Source: Xiphydria camelus
Taxonomy: Eukaryota > Arthropoda > Insecta > Hymenoptera > Xiphydriidae
Assembly (NCBI GenBank): GCA_963678675.1
Contig: OY783195.1
Coordinates: 7,512,001 to 7,576,000, forward strand
Reading direction: 5' to 3'
Length of the DNA stretch: 64,000 bases
Made by a program: the position numbers and the translations under genes. The notes beneath the pieces were generated by a model. That model did not search any database. It had not been told where the DNA came from and saw only the letters and a program-made list of their open reading frames with translations. The first letter of the stretch is position 1. Each line of letters starts with the position of its first letter. Positions 1-12,975 of the stretch are shown here, one piece after another.

Positions 1-428
1 ATGTAGTTGCATGTACTATTGAGATCAATGCGATAATTATATTAATAATAACCGATTTTAATAATAAATTATTTAACTAATTTGAAATATTTGGAACCAC
101 TTTTACTTAATACTAACAATTTGTACTGTGATGAATTTAGAAGTTATGCAGGCAGAATATCATTTATTATCGCTTTGCTCATTTTTTTGAAGCATACTAA
201 TAAAATTACTAGACATGTAACTTAAACCTCCATTTAGCAGCAAAGCTAACATCTTATGTTACACCTAGCAAGGCCGAGAAAAATGTCAGCTTCTCACGTT
301 CTGAGGGTCGCGTAATCGCCTCCGGCGCAACCAAGCAAAATTTATTTCATTGAATAAGTCAAAAGATGACCCACGGCCATGATATCATTAGTTTGTGGTT
401 AATAAAATTTCGACGAAGCTGCCAGACA

Positions 429-634
429 AAAATCGTGCTAGGGCTCTGATCGGGCAGCCCTGTTGGGCCCCGATCGGGTTTGCCCGACAAGGCCCTCATC
501 CCCAAACCGCGTTACAAAAGTCATCGGGCCCTGGTCGGGCAGCCCTGTCGGGGCCCTATCACGGATCGGGCGTGCCTCGTCGGGACCCGATGAGCGCCTT
601 ATCCAGATTTCTACTCGGGATAGCACGATAAAAA
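429..634. mobile_element. GC-rich foldback element
   Basis: A GC-rich block in AT-rich surroundings. It is bounded by inverted ends: ATCGTGCTA near 432-440 and TAGCACGAT near 624-632. Inside, GATCGGGC, CCCGACAAGGC and CGGGCCC recur in both orientations. This fits a small non-autonomous DNA element or a palindromic minisatellite. The reading frames through it are by-products of the repeats. Confidence 0.5.
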
Positions 635-1131
635 TAGAATCAACGAGCACAAAGGGCAATGAATATGTTGGAAAAAATGATTTATTATAGATACTTTTTA
701 TATATATAACAAAACAATAAACTCAATATAATGAATGTTATTATTACTAAGTAGTAGACTCGAAATAGTAAGTTTACTATTGCTAAATAGTATCCAGATA
801 TCATAATTCTCACCAGGAAATCATCGTTAATCAGTTTATTTTTAATTATGACTTTTAGCAACCTATAGAAATAGTAGAAAAAAATTAAACCGTACTACTT
901 TTTTTTCTCAGCGAACGCGTGCGTGATGTAAACTAATGTGGGAAATTTTCAGTTTTTCTATCCTGCAGAGTCCGAGTCGCGATAACATCTCATATTCCTG
1001 GATAACAAATAAAACAAGACAGATGAAGTATAATGTAGGGACTGTCTCATTTTTATGCTCTGCGTATCAGCGTAGCCTTCGTCTTCGTTCCACCGAGAAA
1101 ATTCGATTACCTCGGAGATAATCGCGGTACG

Positions 1132-1157
1132 GTATAATGCACTCGAGTGCATTATAC
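1132..1157. repeat. Perfect 26-bp palindrome
   Basis: GTATAATGCACTC followed directly by its exact reverse complement, centred on CTCGAG. No gene is recognisable next to it. Confidence 0.9.
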
Positions 1158-1494
1158 GAGAGTACAAGGGAGGTGGAGCTTAAATATCGATTCGCACCCA
1201 GCACACAGTGACGGTATCTCAAAAGCGAAACTAGGTTTCGGGCGCGGTTCGAACATACCTACTCGTACTCTGCATTTCGAATCGCAGATCAAAGTTGCCT
1301 GCGGTAACAAAGTTAAGTCGGGGGCCGTACCGCTTAATCTGCTCCATACGGGTACCGAGAGAGAGAGCGCTCCAATTCATTATGAGAGTTTCGTAAGGCG
1401 CGTTCTCCTCACCGCAAGCTGCGCATTCCTGCGGGTGGGAAAAGTTCGTTAGGATGGTTTCGCGTCTTTTTTTTCCCTTCTTTTCATAGTCTTA

Positions 1495-1515
1495 TCACAC
1501 ACACACACACACACA
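1495..1515. repeat. (CA)n microsatellite
   Basis: About ten CA units in a row. The surrounding 900-1480 block is CpG-rich without a recognisable gene. Confidence 0.9.
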
Positions 1516-2039
1516 AAGGCCGAGCAGTAGTCGGGTACTGCAGTAATCTCCTTTAATGGAAATTTAATTTAATTAATTTCTATATCAGGGCAGGTGCATG
1601 TGTGTAATTTGTTATTCAATTAATCTCCGATGGTATTCAAACGATGCCTGAAATTCTCTATTTTAAATAAGCTCTGATCTCCCGTAACGCTTACCCGAAA
1701 GAGAAACGCGCCCGGACATCGTCAAAGTCGAATTCAAACAAACACCCCCTAGAATGCACCTGTTTCGTTTAATACGTCACATTCGTTGTGCTAAATATAT
1801 AATGTTGCTTATGAATAAATATCTGGCATAGCTTCGACCGGAGTAGGAATTATAGACCTACTCTTTCAGGCTTATAGTAGGTCGATTTTCTATTGTACTG
1901 AAGTCCTACAATGTTAGGCCTAAAATGGTCCGTTAGTGAATATTTCATCAACTTTATGTTCAAAATAGGCGCTTATAGGCTGAGTAGGCCAATGGTAAGC
2001 CGAATGGAGTATTAAAAGCATTAAAGTAGGCGTGAATTG

Positions 2040-3190
2040 AGAAAAATATTGTAACTTGGTTAAAATGACAAAGCGCATCTGGTTAGACGAATTTAGCCAT
2101 TCTAACAAAAATACTAGTAAGTTGAACCAAATACCAAATATTTAGTTATCCTAACTATATGTTTAGGGGCCATCCATATATTATGTAAGACGTTTGAGGA
2201 GGAGGGGGGGTATGAATATTTCTTACAGTGTCTTACAATGGGGCGGGGAGGGGGGGGGGGGTCTAGACCTCATCTTACGTGAGAAATTCCTAGCCAAAAA
2301 TGCTATCAAATCACTCAATACAGATTGAAAGAAGCGCTGTACTTTGCATCAAATAAAGCAGTAACAATAGACAAAAGAATGTGCAAAACCCAGGATTAAG
2401 CAGAGAAGAGGCGACCTGCACAAGTGGCATTGCGTCGTGATCGGGAGCTTATTATGTGCATCTTCCGAGATAGTGAAACGGGAGTGGAGGACGTCGAGTG
2501 GGTTGAGGAGCAGGACGTCTCTACTGAGGATATATTTTACTAAACGAAGTTTCAAAATGAAGTTACTTGAACTGAGTGAATATATGTTTTCTAATGTTTT
2601 CCGTTGATACGAGGAGTTAGAACGAGGATGAAGTGCATAAAGAAATATACCGTAGTAGAGACTATAAACTTTACATCAATCGTGTTGGGCTTTCACTTGG
2701 ATAAAAGACGCTGTTGATACACGATTAGAGAATAGCGAATAATGAAGAGTCTATTTAAACAGCTCCTATGTACAGCATCCTCGTTCTGACTATGTATGGT
2801 ACTATTGTTTAGCAGGACCGTCTCGAAATATAGTCAATCTCTTCCTAATATTCATCTGATATTTGAAAGCAGTATAAACGATAAGTTCAAGAATGACTTA
2901 AAAAAAGTTACGTCTTATGTAAGATTAAAGGGGGGCGGGGGGGTCATCTGGAATCTTACAGTATCTTACACTGGGGGGAGGGGGGGTCAAAAAGAGGCCA
3001 AAAACGTCTTACGTAATATATGGATGGCCCCTTAGTTATTTTAACTACATGTCTAGGTATTCTAACCAGAAAATTATCACTTTAACTAAACAGATAGAGA
3101 GAGGATCCATATTTCGCTAAATGGTTTGATTATGGTTTCCAGGATTTTGGTTAAATTGATCAAGTTACTTTACTCAGTGTGTATTTCAAA
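2040..3190 (+). repeat. Old interspersed repeat split by a Harbinger-like insertion
   Basis: Sequences flanking the element at 2166-3031 match the reverse complement of about 42020-42250, which lacks the insertion. Shared phrases include GTTGAACCAAATA, ATTTAGTTAT and GATTTTGGTTAAATTGA. The family carries no coding sequence that I can see. Confidence 0.65.
2166..3031. mobile_element. Harbinger-like DNA transposon, non-autonomous
   Basis: Inverted ends GGGGCCATCCATATATTA at 2166 and their complement ending at 3031 are about 27 bp long with one or two mismatches. They are flanked by a direct TTA (2163-2165 and 3032-3034). A 3-bp TTA/TWA duplication is typical of the PIF/Harbinger superfamily. 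Subterminal G-runs and repeats of TCTTACAGT lie at both ends. No transposase is recognisable inside. Confidence 0.75.
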
Positions 3191-4393
3191 AGTCACGTGT
3201 CCAATGAAGCAGGTGAGTAGATAAACTATACGGGTTCTGGGCTACCCACGTGACCAAATATCCAAATATTAATGCTGAAGGCTCAAGTTCAACGCTAGGT
3301 CAAGTTTAACCAGGCCTAGAGTGAAATCTGGTAAGAATCAGGCATACCTACCCCAGTTCAATAGTTTTATCACTACAGTTTCCGATCCCGATTAATCTCT
3401 CATATCCACCAAGGCCAATCAAGATCACACTCTATGTCTGTAGTTCCATTAATCGTATGCACTCATATTTGCTATGTCGCAGACCACCTCACCAATGACC
3501 ACCAATGAATGATGATCCAATGACTCACCTTGTATTTTATAATACACTGTTTCCAAGAAACTACCCCTAAACATTTTGACGTACAATTAAAATATTTTCT
3601 CCCCTGTGATAACTGCATAGGACCCGGAGATGCAGCGAGTGCAGCCGACAAAAAGATATGGACACCTGACCCCGAGGGGGAGAGGAAAGAGGAAGGGGAA
3701 AGAGGAATGAAACTTGCGAGATAGATAGATATAGAAACCCGAATACAAGAGAGAAGAAAGGGAGAAATTCGTACCTATACATGCATGTAAAATCAGAGTA
3801 GCGTAAAAGAAAAAAACACACAAAAAAGGAGAAAAAAGAATGAGAGGAAACGACGCGGGCGACTGGTAAACGAAGAGGGTTTCACCGCGAGGCTCCTCCG
3901 GTTTTGTCAGAGGAAAGTCCCGACGTATAGGACGGTTCCTACGATAAGGGGCTCTCGGGTTATGGTACAGAGGGGGCCCGGCGGAACTGATAACATCGCC
4001 AGACTATTGGCTTCCGTCGAAATTGCGGCGGATAAATCGTCCTGAGATCCTCCCGCCCGCGCGGCGGCCGAGCAAATTAGAGGCCGACTCCGTCTGGAAT
4101 CTTGCCGAGTGCCAGACGCTACGTGGAATTCACTGTGCTGTGGAGTCCGCACGCGTCGGATAATCGACGAAGTTCACATTATCTTCGGACGCGCGACGTA
4201 TGGGCGGATGCATTCCGCGGCAACAGCTCGATTAATGCACTACCAAATAAAAGAAATATCGCTGTGCTGTTTTTGCCGATTTTCTTTTGAGTTACACGGA
4301 GAGAATTAATCGCTGGTGCCAAGAAAACGTTTTCTTCAATCAGAAATATGATTCAATTTCAGGATCAAGCCGTGCCCGTGTAGAAATTGTCTT
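3191..4393. other. No gene recognised
   Basis: 3630-3860 is purine-rich on the plus strand. 3840-4230 is CpG-rich. Short reading frames are present in several frames but overlap each other and lack any domain. Confidence 0.55.
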
Positions 4394-4438
4394 AGGGCTG
4401 TAATAAGGGCCTGATTATTTGGCCCTTATTACAGCCCT
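4394..4438. repeat. Perfect hairpin with 18-bp arms
   Basis: AGGGCTGTAATAAGGGCC at 4394-4411 is repeated as its exact reverse complement at 4421-4438, with a 9-nt loop. It may be a tiny foldback element or a candidate structured RNA. No further evidence favours either. Confidence 0.85.
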
Positions 4439-4689
4439 GATGAGGAAGTGTAACGTTTGGTACGGGAAGTCCCTCTTTTAAGGGCAATTAAAATGGGATC
4501 TTGATTGAAATGCCTTAAAAAGGCCTTAATTGTATGTAACTTAAAGTACAAGAATAAAGAAGCCTTGAAATGCCACGACAGGGCCTTGCTATAAGTTTTC
4601 ATTAAAATTGCCTGCTTATTTCTTAGCAAGAGATCCATATCAAACCCTGAAGAGGCCCTCACAAGTTAGCCTTACTAGAGCTTTACCGT

Positions 4690-5290
4690 TTACAAATAAT
4701 TATTTAATTTTATACCAAGAGAACAGTTTATTAACAGTTAGTAGATGTAATTTCGAATACGACGAAATAAATATTTCGTTAAGACGAGAAAATGTATAAT
4801 ATATTAATATTAATAATTAAAATGTTTATTTCACACAAACGGTTGCCTCGAAGGATTTAATTGTGACAAATAAATATTGTAGCAGTTAACGAATGTTTAC
4901 TTGATCCGATAATATGTTTACTACGCTATATTCCAACAAATATTTATTAACTATAAATAAACTGTTTTCTCGGTGTACGAGTTCCTCGACGAAATATAAT
5001 TGATAATTATTTAAATTTACACTAAGAAAACAGTTCATTAACAGTTAATAAATGTAATTTAAAATACGACGAGATCAATATTTCGTTAAGACGTGAAAAT
5101 ATATGTTAATTAAAATGTTTATTTCATTCAAATGGTCGCCTCGAAGTATTGAATTGTAACATATAAATATTGCAATAGTTAACGAATATTTACTTGGTCC
5201 GATAAAATGTTTACTTCGCCATATTCAAACAAACATTTATTAACTACAAACAAACTATTTTCTCGATGTAGGAGTTCCTCGACGAAAAAT
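4690..5290 (+). repeat. Two tandem copies of a ~300-bp AT-rich repeat
   Basis: The first unit spans roughly 4690-4995 and the second 4996-5290. Both contain AACAGTT.ATTAACAGTTA, AATATTTCGTTAAGACG, AATGTTTATTTCA and GAGTTCCTCGACGAAA in the same order. A third, more diverged copy is at about 8270-8550. Confidence 0.8.
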
Positions 5291-8060
5291 CCCTTTCAAG
5301 GATGCACCAGGATGCAACGTAGAGAGAAAATATATGTGGCCCTATTACAGCGAGTTTTACGAGTTCCGCAGTTTCTCTTCCCCCGGCCGTCGTCAAAATT
5401 AACCCTCCATGAACATGGAGTCGTCGTCGTCGTCCACAGGGCGAGAAATATTTAGCTCGCGCGCGAATAAAAAGAAATAGCGACGCTAACTCGTGGATCG
5501 GCAATCACGCTAGTTTCCACAGCGCGGACACATTTCCGCGCGAGAGTTTCCCGCCGGCAAGAAGTGCGAGGGGGAGAGGGTTTACGCGGCTTTATACGCC
5601 GACGCTATACTAATGCAATTCCACGAGTAGACGTACGCACTGCGGGAAACTCGATGCATCGCCAGACACCGTGTAATAACGATCGTATCGCTGAAATACG
5701 CGGCGGTTCTTTAGCCCCCGCATATATTCCCTCTTGCAGTGCTTTGCATAAGCCCCGGGAGAATGAAGGTCGAGCTTTGAGGGCGCGTAACTTCGTCGAG
5801 TACTCGTGAAACGATTTCTCGTTTTTTCTGACGGAGTAACGCAGACACGCAACGGTTCTTTTGCTTTCGTACGAATTGCCCCTTGTAACGCTTTGTATGT
5901 AAGCTCCGGGCGAATCGAGGAACGAGCTTTAATGGTACCCAATACCATTGGGTAGTTATAAAGCATACAGTCAACATTTGAAGTTTTATCGCGCAACCGT
6001 TTGCATTTTGAACTTGCATTGCGCAAAACGTCGAGTCGAAATGAAGATTAGCGGAGGAGTTGGAGAACGTAGCTCCAGCGATTTCTGCAACCACTCGAAG
6101 CTTTCCCAGTCGTAATCCTTCCGGGCGGTATAATAATGCTGATGCAGTATTTAAGTATCCTGCCTAGCAGGAATGCTCGAGTCGTTTACATACATACACG
6201 GCGCTTGGTGTGGCGTAGATAAAGTGTAAATTCGAAGCTGGCAAGATATTCCGCATAGAAATAGGTGCTATGCTTCATCCTATCGCTCCGATGCGATGTA
6301 CTGTGCTAATGGTATAGCTGTATTCTTATTCCCTTTTATCACCGGAATATTTTGATCATTATATGCAATTCCTTGCATTTTAAAGTACTTACATCGACGT
6401 ACCCTAACAGAAATCACATAATTAGCATCAAAAAAATATTTCTTAAATTAGGAACACCTTAGATAGATTTGCATGATCGTCATGACATTCATACAAAATA
6501 TAATAATTTAGGTAGGTTTAGGTAGTATTGGCTCATCAATTGTATCAAGATTGTGCGCTTTATGAGTCGTCATTAAGCAAGCATTTTTGTCACCTTAAAT
6601 GATTTCAAAATAACACAAATAAAATTATAAACGTGTATTCAGTACAAGCATAATTTTTTGTAAATATATTACTGTAATAATATTTATTTAAGAGAATAGT
6701 TATTTTTCAAATTCATGCGGAAGAACAAATGTAACTTAGAATGATCAATTATTGCAGTTTGTATGAATATCGCGATGATCATACAAGTCTGTCTGAGTCT
6801 TTTTGTCAAATACTTTTTTGTACGAAGGAAATCATGGCTTGATTCTGGAATTATATCATATTTTTTATTGAAGAACAAATTCTTTTGTCACCAATAGTTA
6901 TTTCTCTTAGTGAAATAAATTACTCACTTCGAAATATGTATTTTCTAATTATGGCGCCGAATTATTTATAGAATTTCTTCCAGAAAACATCGATATACCA
7001 AGCTAAGCTTAGCAGTTTCAAGCGTAATTCTTCTTCCCTCACGCGATAAATATCTTTCTTTGAGAAGGAGACAAGAAAAGAAATCGAAGAAAATTTATAA
7101 TTAAATGTGGCAAGGTAGAAAAGAGTTGTAAAAACATCCTAAATCTTCGAACATTCTTCCCAAACCGCCTCTTACGTTCTCCCGAAACGCATTTAAATCT
7201 TAATCCCCTAGAGTCGCGCTACTTATAACGTTAGTCCCCTGTAACACCCATCACGTCCCAAGAACAGCAGCCACATACAACTACGCCCCCTCCGGAGGGT
7301 TAAAAAGACACCCGCCCCGCTTTCCTCCCGCTCTAAACAACACGTCAGTCTTAAAAGCCCGAGTGTCAAGCCGAGTACGCCTGAAAGCAATCGCGAAGAA
7401 TGACGTGAAACGTCCCGAAGACATCTTCCGAAAGTGTAAAGAATTTCTGCCGCGTACGTGGAGTGAAACAAATCGCTCCCTTCCAACCGGGCTTCCACGT
7501 CCCATCGCTCCAAGCCCTTCCCAGGCGCCGTCTCACCGCGAGATTCGTCGAGGAGAGAAAAAGCGAGAGCGAGAGGAAGAGAAGAAATTCCTGAAAGGAG
7601 GAAAAGGAGGGGACGCCGAAGAAAGGCTGCGCGGGGGAGGGGGGACGAAAGGGGTGCCTCTCGGCGTGACAAGCCGCGGCTGCCGGATCTCCGGGGGAGG
7701 GCAGAGGGGGATACTCTTAAGATGCTGGTCTCGCATTGTTATTGATATCCAATATTCGCGTTTGGACGAGCCACCAAGTTGACGTCTCGCATCAGTCTGC
7801 TGTCATCGCCATCAGTTTAGGCGCTACGTATCGCGCGCCACCCTCCGCTTCGCGCGTCTCGCGCCCCCTCCTTCCTCTCTCGAAGAAGTAGGCCCGGCAG
7901 GGGCGAGCCGTTTATTCCTCGGATCGGATCACGCGCTTTACGTCAATATTTACTCGGGGCTGTTGCGACCCGCTACTACTACGAATTCTCCATGGGCTCT
8001 TTTGCTAGGCTGCACGTGCTCGCGCGCCCCGCTTCCGCGTTTTTCCACCGGAGGTTGACT
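5291..8060. other. CpG-rich blocks, no gene recognised
   Basis: 5340-6100 and 7160-8060 are CpG-dense and separated by AT-rich sequence. A diverged internal duplication links about 5724-5790 with 5878-5940 (the phrase GC.TTG.AT.TAAGC.CCGGG and its counterpart). The open frames at 7363-7782 (plus) and 7223-7672 (minus) are low-complexity and overlap each other, as expected from base composition. The dense CpG could mark an unannotated promoter. Confidence 0.5.
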
Positions 8061-8269
8061 GCTGCGTCAAGGACGGATGTTTCATCGAAATTTTTTGTTC
8101 GGGGCTTTTCGCGCTGGAAACTATTTTTTTTTTTTGAATAGACGATTGATGGGAGTGCGATTTTTTACGGGGGATAATGTTAGGGGTGGTTTTGTGAAGC
8201 TGTCGATTAGATCACAATCTCTAGAATTCTTTTTTTACGCTCGATGCGCATGTCATAATTTTATGTATA

Positions 8270-8553
8270 TAAATCCAGAAAACAATTTATCAATAGTTAT
8301 AATATTAAATGAAATTCCACGTACGACCAGATAAATATTTCGTATGGACAAAACAATATATGTTAATTATTAAAATTATTTTTGTTTTCATTAAAATGGT
8401 TCCTTTATAAAGAACTGAAATATGCCAAAGATATATTGTAATAATTAACGAATATTTGCTTGGCCCAATAAAATGTTTATTTCGCCATAATCAAACAAAT
8501 ATTTATTAATTACAAATGAACCACTTTCTCGGTGTACTTTCGTGAGAGCGCAT
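8270..8553 (+). repeat. Third copy of the ~300-bp AT-rich repeat
   Basis: It shares with the tandem pair at 4690-5290 the phrases AAATATTTCGTA, ATATGTTAATTA, TAACGAATATTTGCTTGG, AAAATGTTTATTTCGCCATA and CTTTCTCGGTGTAC, in the same order. Confidence 0.7.
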
Positions 8554-8815
8554 CACGTGTTTACTTATGCATAAGTGCATACACCGAGAAAGAAATTTGC
8601 TTAATCGAAATTAACATATTTTTGAATGGTCCTAAGAGGATGTTTATTCGATTAATAGGTATGATTATATCGATTGGACTTACTTAAATGTTATTGATTC
8701 AATTGAATATTATTTGGTTCAAATCGGTATTCATTTGAATCGAATAAACGTGCTATTACGATTATCCAAAAACACGTTCATTTCGATGAAGCAAATTTTT
8801 TTTGCCAGTGTACAC

Positions 8816-9036
8816 ACTGAAAAAAAAAACAATTTGCTTCATTCAACCATCAGTGCAGTTGAACACGACGAACCTCACAGTGCAATTGTTTCAATATCAT
8901 AGTGTAAGGAAAAATAAATAGTGTTGAAGCAACTAAATTGAAGTTGAAACAAGTTACTATTTACTTCAAACAATTACACCGTGAGGTTCACCGTATTCAA
9001 CCTCACCGATAGTTGAATAAAGCAATTTTGTTCAGT
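8816..9036. mobile_element. Foldback MITE with ~90-bp arms
   Basis: The left arm from 8816 (ACTGAAAAAA, then TTTGCTTCATTCAACCATC) is matched in reverse complement by the right arm ending at about 9036. A short spacer of about 40 bp separates them. The ACTGAAAAAA-type end resembles the element at 11377-11537. Confidence 0.7.
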
Positions 9037-9039
9037 TTT

Positions 9040-11340
9040 TCCAGAAAGCTTGTGCACTTTCGAGCGTAAAACTCTCACGCGGACGGAAAGATAGATTTCT
9101 TTTTTTTCCATAATTTCGTACAGGGGGTTCCTGCAGTTGAAAGTGTATGCACGTTTTACGCAGACTCGGACGATTTGTTTGGCCCCGATACAATTTAAAT
9201 TACCGAAATTCTCGACACTCTTCGAGGGGGAAAAATGATGTGACAAGTGCAGTCTGGGTGGAAACGTCGCGATATTTCGACGTCTAAAATGGAAACGGCT
9301 GTACTGCCGATCGTAAAGTGCAGCTCGTCGAAATGTCATGGAAAGCTTTCACGGGGGAGGAATGCTTTTCATAAAATTGCGCAACCAAATATTCCTGCAG
9401 GAATTATTACAAACCTCAGTGAGTCGGTGAGTTTAAAAAATGAAAATACAACGGTTGAATGATTATTTTATAGATGGGCGCGTATCGTTATAAATTGAAA
9501 TAACAATTAATTTAATTATTAAGCTTTCAAAAAATCAAATATTTTGACGCCACAATGCGTTAGATCCGATTTCCTTCGCCAGTAACTCTGGTCAAGTATA
9601 CCAAAAATCCAATACGTCCACTAAAAATATTGTCGCCGACTAGAAAATCCACGTCGAAGCTTCAAAATCAAATTCAAAGCGCACAGCTCCTCCCGGGGCA
9701 AAATTGCGGATCGAGTTCAGCGCGAGTGCCGAGGAAAAATAATAATAATCGAACACCGCAAGGAAAAGGGTCCGGGGACACCCTCTCCTAAATCCCAGAG
9801 GCGATTTGGGTTTTCGATATTGAATTGATATACGATTCGGAGCGGAACGGAGTGATTTTATTGGCGGGAGACGAGATACGGGTTATATCGAGTGCGTTTA
9901 CGAACGTTTTCTCTTTACAGCAATATACAGAAAGGCGCTGCGCGTGTCGCAAGGACTTCCGGAGAGATTCCCCCGGGATTATCTCCTTGCGCGTTTCTCT
10001 CCCCCGTTCTCCCCATTTTCGCCCCGCGATATACCGGGTGCGCGTATGCGTCACGTCGTTTCTCCTTCGAAGCACCTTTTCGCACCATTGATTTCACGAG
10101 GCGAATATTCGTTCGAATCGTAAACGTATTTCTTGAGTTCGTTCGGCCATTTCTTATTCGCTTGAGCTTACATTTCATTCGGATTTAATCAAATCATTTC
10201 TTTGAGATAACGACTGTCAAAACGAAGAGAAATTAAGTCGTGTTCAAATCGCACTCGATTTTACCAGGAAGCATATGCATTTTTAAGAATTGAAGGATTT
10301 TCTGTTTCTCCCAAATGAAACCACAAAAAGACATATTTTCGACGTAGGGGTTTTACAAAAAAGATCTGTTAGAAAACCGAATTGATGCCAGTACATAGGT
10401 TAGCGGGTACAATTCTTGGCACTCTGGCAACAATTGACACTCATCAATAAGAAATGCATTGGATGGAAAGAAGTAGAGGTATGCCAATAACTATACGAGT
10501 ACAATTTCGTCTACTTAAAGTGCTAATAACTGTACCCGTTACCCTATGTAATTACTAATTATCATTTGTTCTTTACCGATCGACCTCTGATATGTTATAT
10601 GGATAAGATTCAGTGGAAAGACACTACTTTCTTTGCAATATAAGCACTGTACACGTCATCGCGACTCCGCGGAGAAAAGAAACTCGAGACTACGGAACGA
10701 CTTTGGACGATATCTTTTATTAGCTCCGAACGTTTTATTCCCTTGTTTGTCTACCGAACGACCGACGTGATATTGTTTCGCCGTGGTTCTCCGGCCAAGG
10801 ACCGTAAACTGTTTTTAGTGTCTGCGTTAAAACGCCCCCATCTCGTCTATATACGTTCGCATATCAGCCGCGCGACATTCCGCTCTCGTAACGTATACCT
10901 AGGAATGTCGAAGAATTATTCGGGGAAATGTGAAATTTGAGGTTTTCGTTTCGCTTCGAATTTCACGCTCTCGTTGCCTCGGTTATTACGTTTATTCGAT
11001 GGTTCGCTGTGTCGATAAGCATAACGAGAGAAATAATTTATTATGCTAACCTACTAGAAAATTTATTAAGCACAAATGGGAGTTTATTTTCCATTCATAT
11101 TGTGTACGATTGCAGATTTACTGACCGATAAACATCAATGATCATTTGTAATGTGATATCGACGATCAGATTACCCGATTCTTTGATTAAATGGAAATTT
11201 ATTCATATCGAATAAGAGTTAATTCGAAATGAACGATTCTTCTACTGGATTCATATTCGATTTAAAAGAAATAAAACATTTTTCACTTTAAATAGACTTT
11301 TTCTCGATTCATGCGAAATCCTATTTGTGACTAATCAATC
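9040..11340. other. No gene recognised
   Basis: Alternating AT-rich and CpG-rich sequence (9640-10120 and 10640-11000 are the CpG-richer parts). Reading frames are up to about 120 codons, overlap on both strands and show no domain. Confidence 0.5.
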
Positions 11341-11376
11341 TATCAATCTTCTATATAAATAAAAATGTAACATCCG

Positions 11377-11537
11377 TACACTGAAAAAAGTATTTAGCTA
11401 ATCCAGCTATATTTCTGGCTGCCTCAGACACAACTAGAAAAATATTGCTAGCGTAGCAAGAATTCTTGCTATGGCGAAGAAAATTATCACTGCAATTACT
11501 ATAATTTTCTAGTTGTGGCCAAATTTTTTTGAGTGTA
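11377..11537. mobile_element. MITE inserted in the Helitron 5' end
   Basis: The ends TACACTGAAAAAA and TTTTTTTGAGTGTA are inverted repeats. They are followed by AACTAGAAAA and TTTTCTAGTT further in. A TA duplication is consistent with the flanks. Confidence 0.65.
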
Positions 11538-12394
11538 TATACACGAACTAAGATCTCTGAAAGTTCTTTACCGATTGCTTTGAAATTTTGACACAAGGCT
11601 GCAGTCGAATACGATCGTGTTTTCGTATACTTATTATTCATATACCTACTCTCTTAAGGGGGTAAATAAATAAAAATTTGAAAGAATATGTCGAAGCACA
11701 TCAAGTCAGGGACGCGTTAAGCAGGGGTGACTCATGAAGTCAGGTTAAATGCTCCTTATTTTCTGCCACATTTAATGCTTAACAAAATCCAAAAAAAAAC
11801 AACCAAATAATACCATTTTTCCCAAATATTCTCTGATATTCCTACCACCAAATAACACCAAAACTCCACACGTGCCAAGTAGATAATACTTTGGTTTTGC
11901 GATGCAATGCCTTTTACTGCCGAAAACGGGACGAACTTTTGCATCAACCCAATACCTACTGTTTATATAACTACTCGCTTAAGGGGGTAAATGAAAAGAA
12001 ATGTAAATATAAATAGACAAACGTCCGTAATATTAAATCTCCGAAAGTTTTTCACCGATTGCTTTGAAATTTTGTTACAACGTTGCTTTCAAATATGCGT
12101 GTTTTTTATATACCTACTATCTATATGCTTACTCTCTTAAGGGGATAAAATAGAGAATGAGATTATTTCGTGATTCACGCGAATGAAGTCGCGAAGGGAA
12201 AGCTACATGTCACACCTGTGACAAGTAAAAACATGCTTTTAAACAATTTCTATATCTGCACAGACAATGGAACAACAACAAAAATGATCGCGTATAGCTA
12301 GCAATAAAATCGTTTAACCCATTATTCAAAATACATCGAGCAGCACACATTTCACCGATTTCTGCAACATGTACTGCTAAATTTTCGCTTTGTC

Positions 12395-12975
12395 GTATTT
12401 CCCGATCGGTAATCTATAGGAATTTGTCATTGCTCCCCTTTACAAAACCGACTTAGAATTCGAAATATAGCGGTATCTATTAGCGTGGGCAAAGCAGGAA
12501 ATTGCACATTCTGACCTCTCCGGTAATTAACCTTCAGGGAAAGGTGCGAACGCATTCGCAACCCACGTTCGCCGAAACATACCGCCTGCCTCGCCGTACG
12601 ACCGATGTAGAGATTAGATCTAAATTAGCACGTTACTTAGGTTGCGATAATAGTGAGCGGTAAGAAATGACGTAGAGGTCCCTTTGCGATGCGACACATA
12701 TTAATACGAACTTAAGTCACTTGATACATTTTGTAAATCGGTCACAATGGCAAAGCGGTATGTTTCGGCGAATTTAGGCTGCTAATGAGTTTGCAGCGCC
12801 CTCCCATTCCCGGAAGGGTTAATTACCGGACGAGTCGTAATGAACCGCTTCCCGCAATACCCATTCTAATAAATACCGCTATACTTAGAATATTAAATTA
12901 ACTTTGTAAAGGGGAGAAATGACGAATTCAATAGATGACCGATCGGGATAATCTAACACCTGGATTATCAGGTAT
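12395..12975. repeat. Inverted pair of the dispersed promoter-bearing repeat
   Basis: 12395-12660 matches the family on the minus strand and 12715-12975 on the plus strand, so the outer parts mirror each other. Both halves contain the TTTGTAAAGGGGAG segment next to the GATGACCGATCGGG-like stretch. No TATA/initiator segment is kept here. The pair sits between Helitron fragments. Confidence 0.65.

Larger units (their letters stand above)
635..2030. other. No gene recognised
   Basis: AT-rich flanks around a CpG-denser block at about 910-1480. Reading frames are short and show no known domain. The palindrome and CA tract are listed separately. Confidence 0.6.

Noticed and set aside
5610..6094. 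Two overlapping minus-strand ORFs of 127-138 codons
   Set aside because: No domain; they lie over a diverged internal duplication and are not supported by splice signals.
7223..7782. 139- and 149-codon ORFs on opposite strands
   Set aside because: They overlap, are low-complexity (Arg/Glu/Gly or Ser/Leu rich) and lie in a CpG-rich block; no domain.
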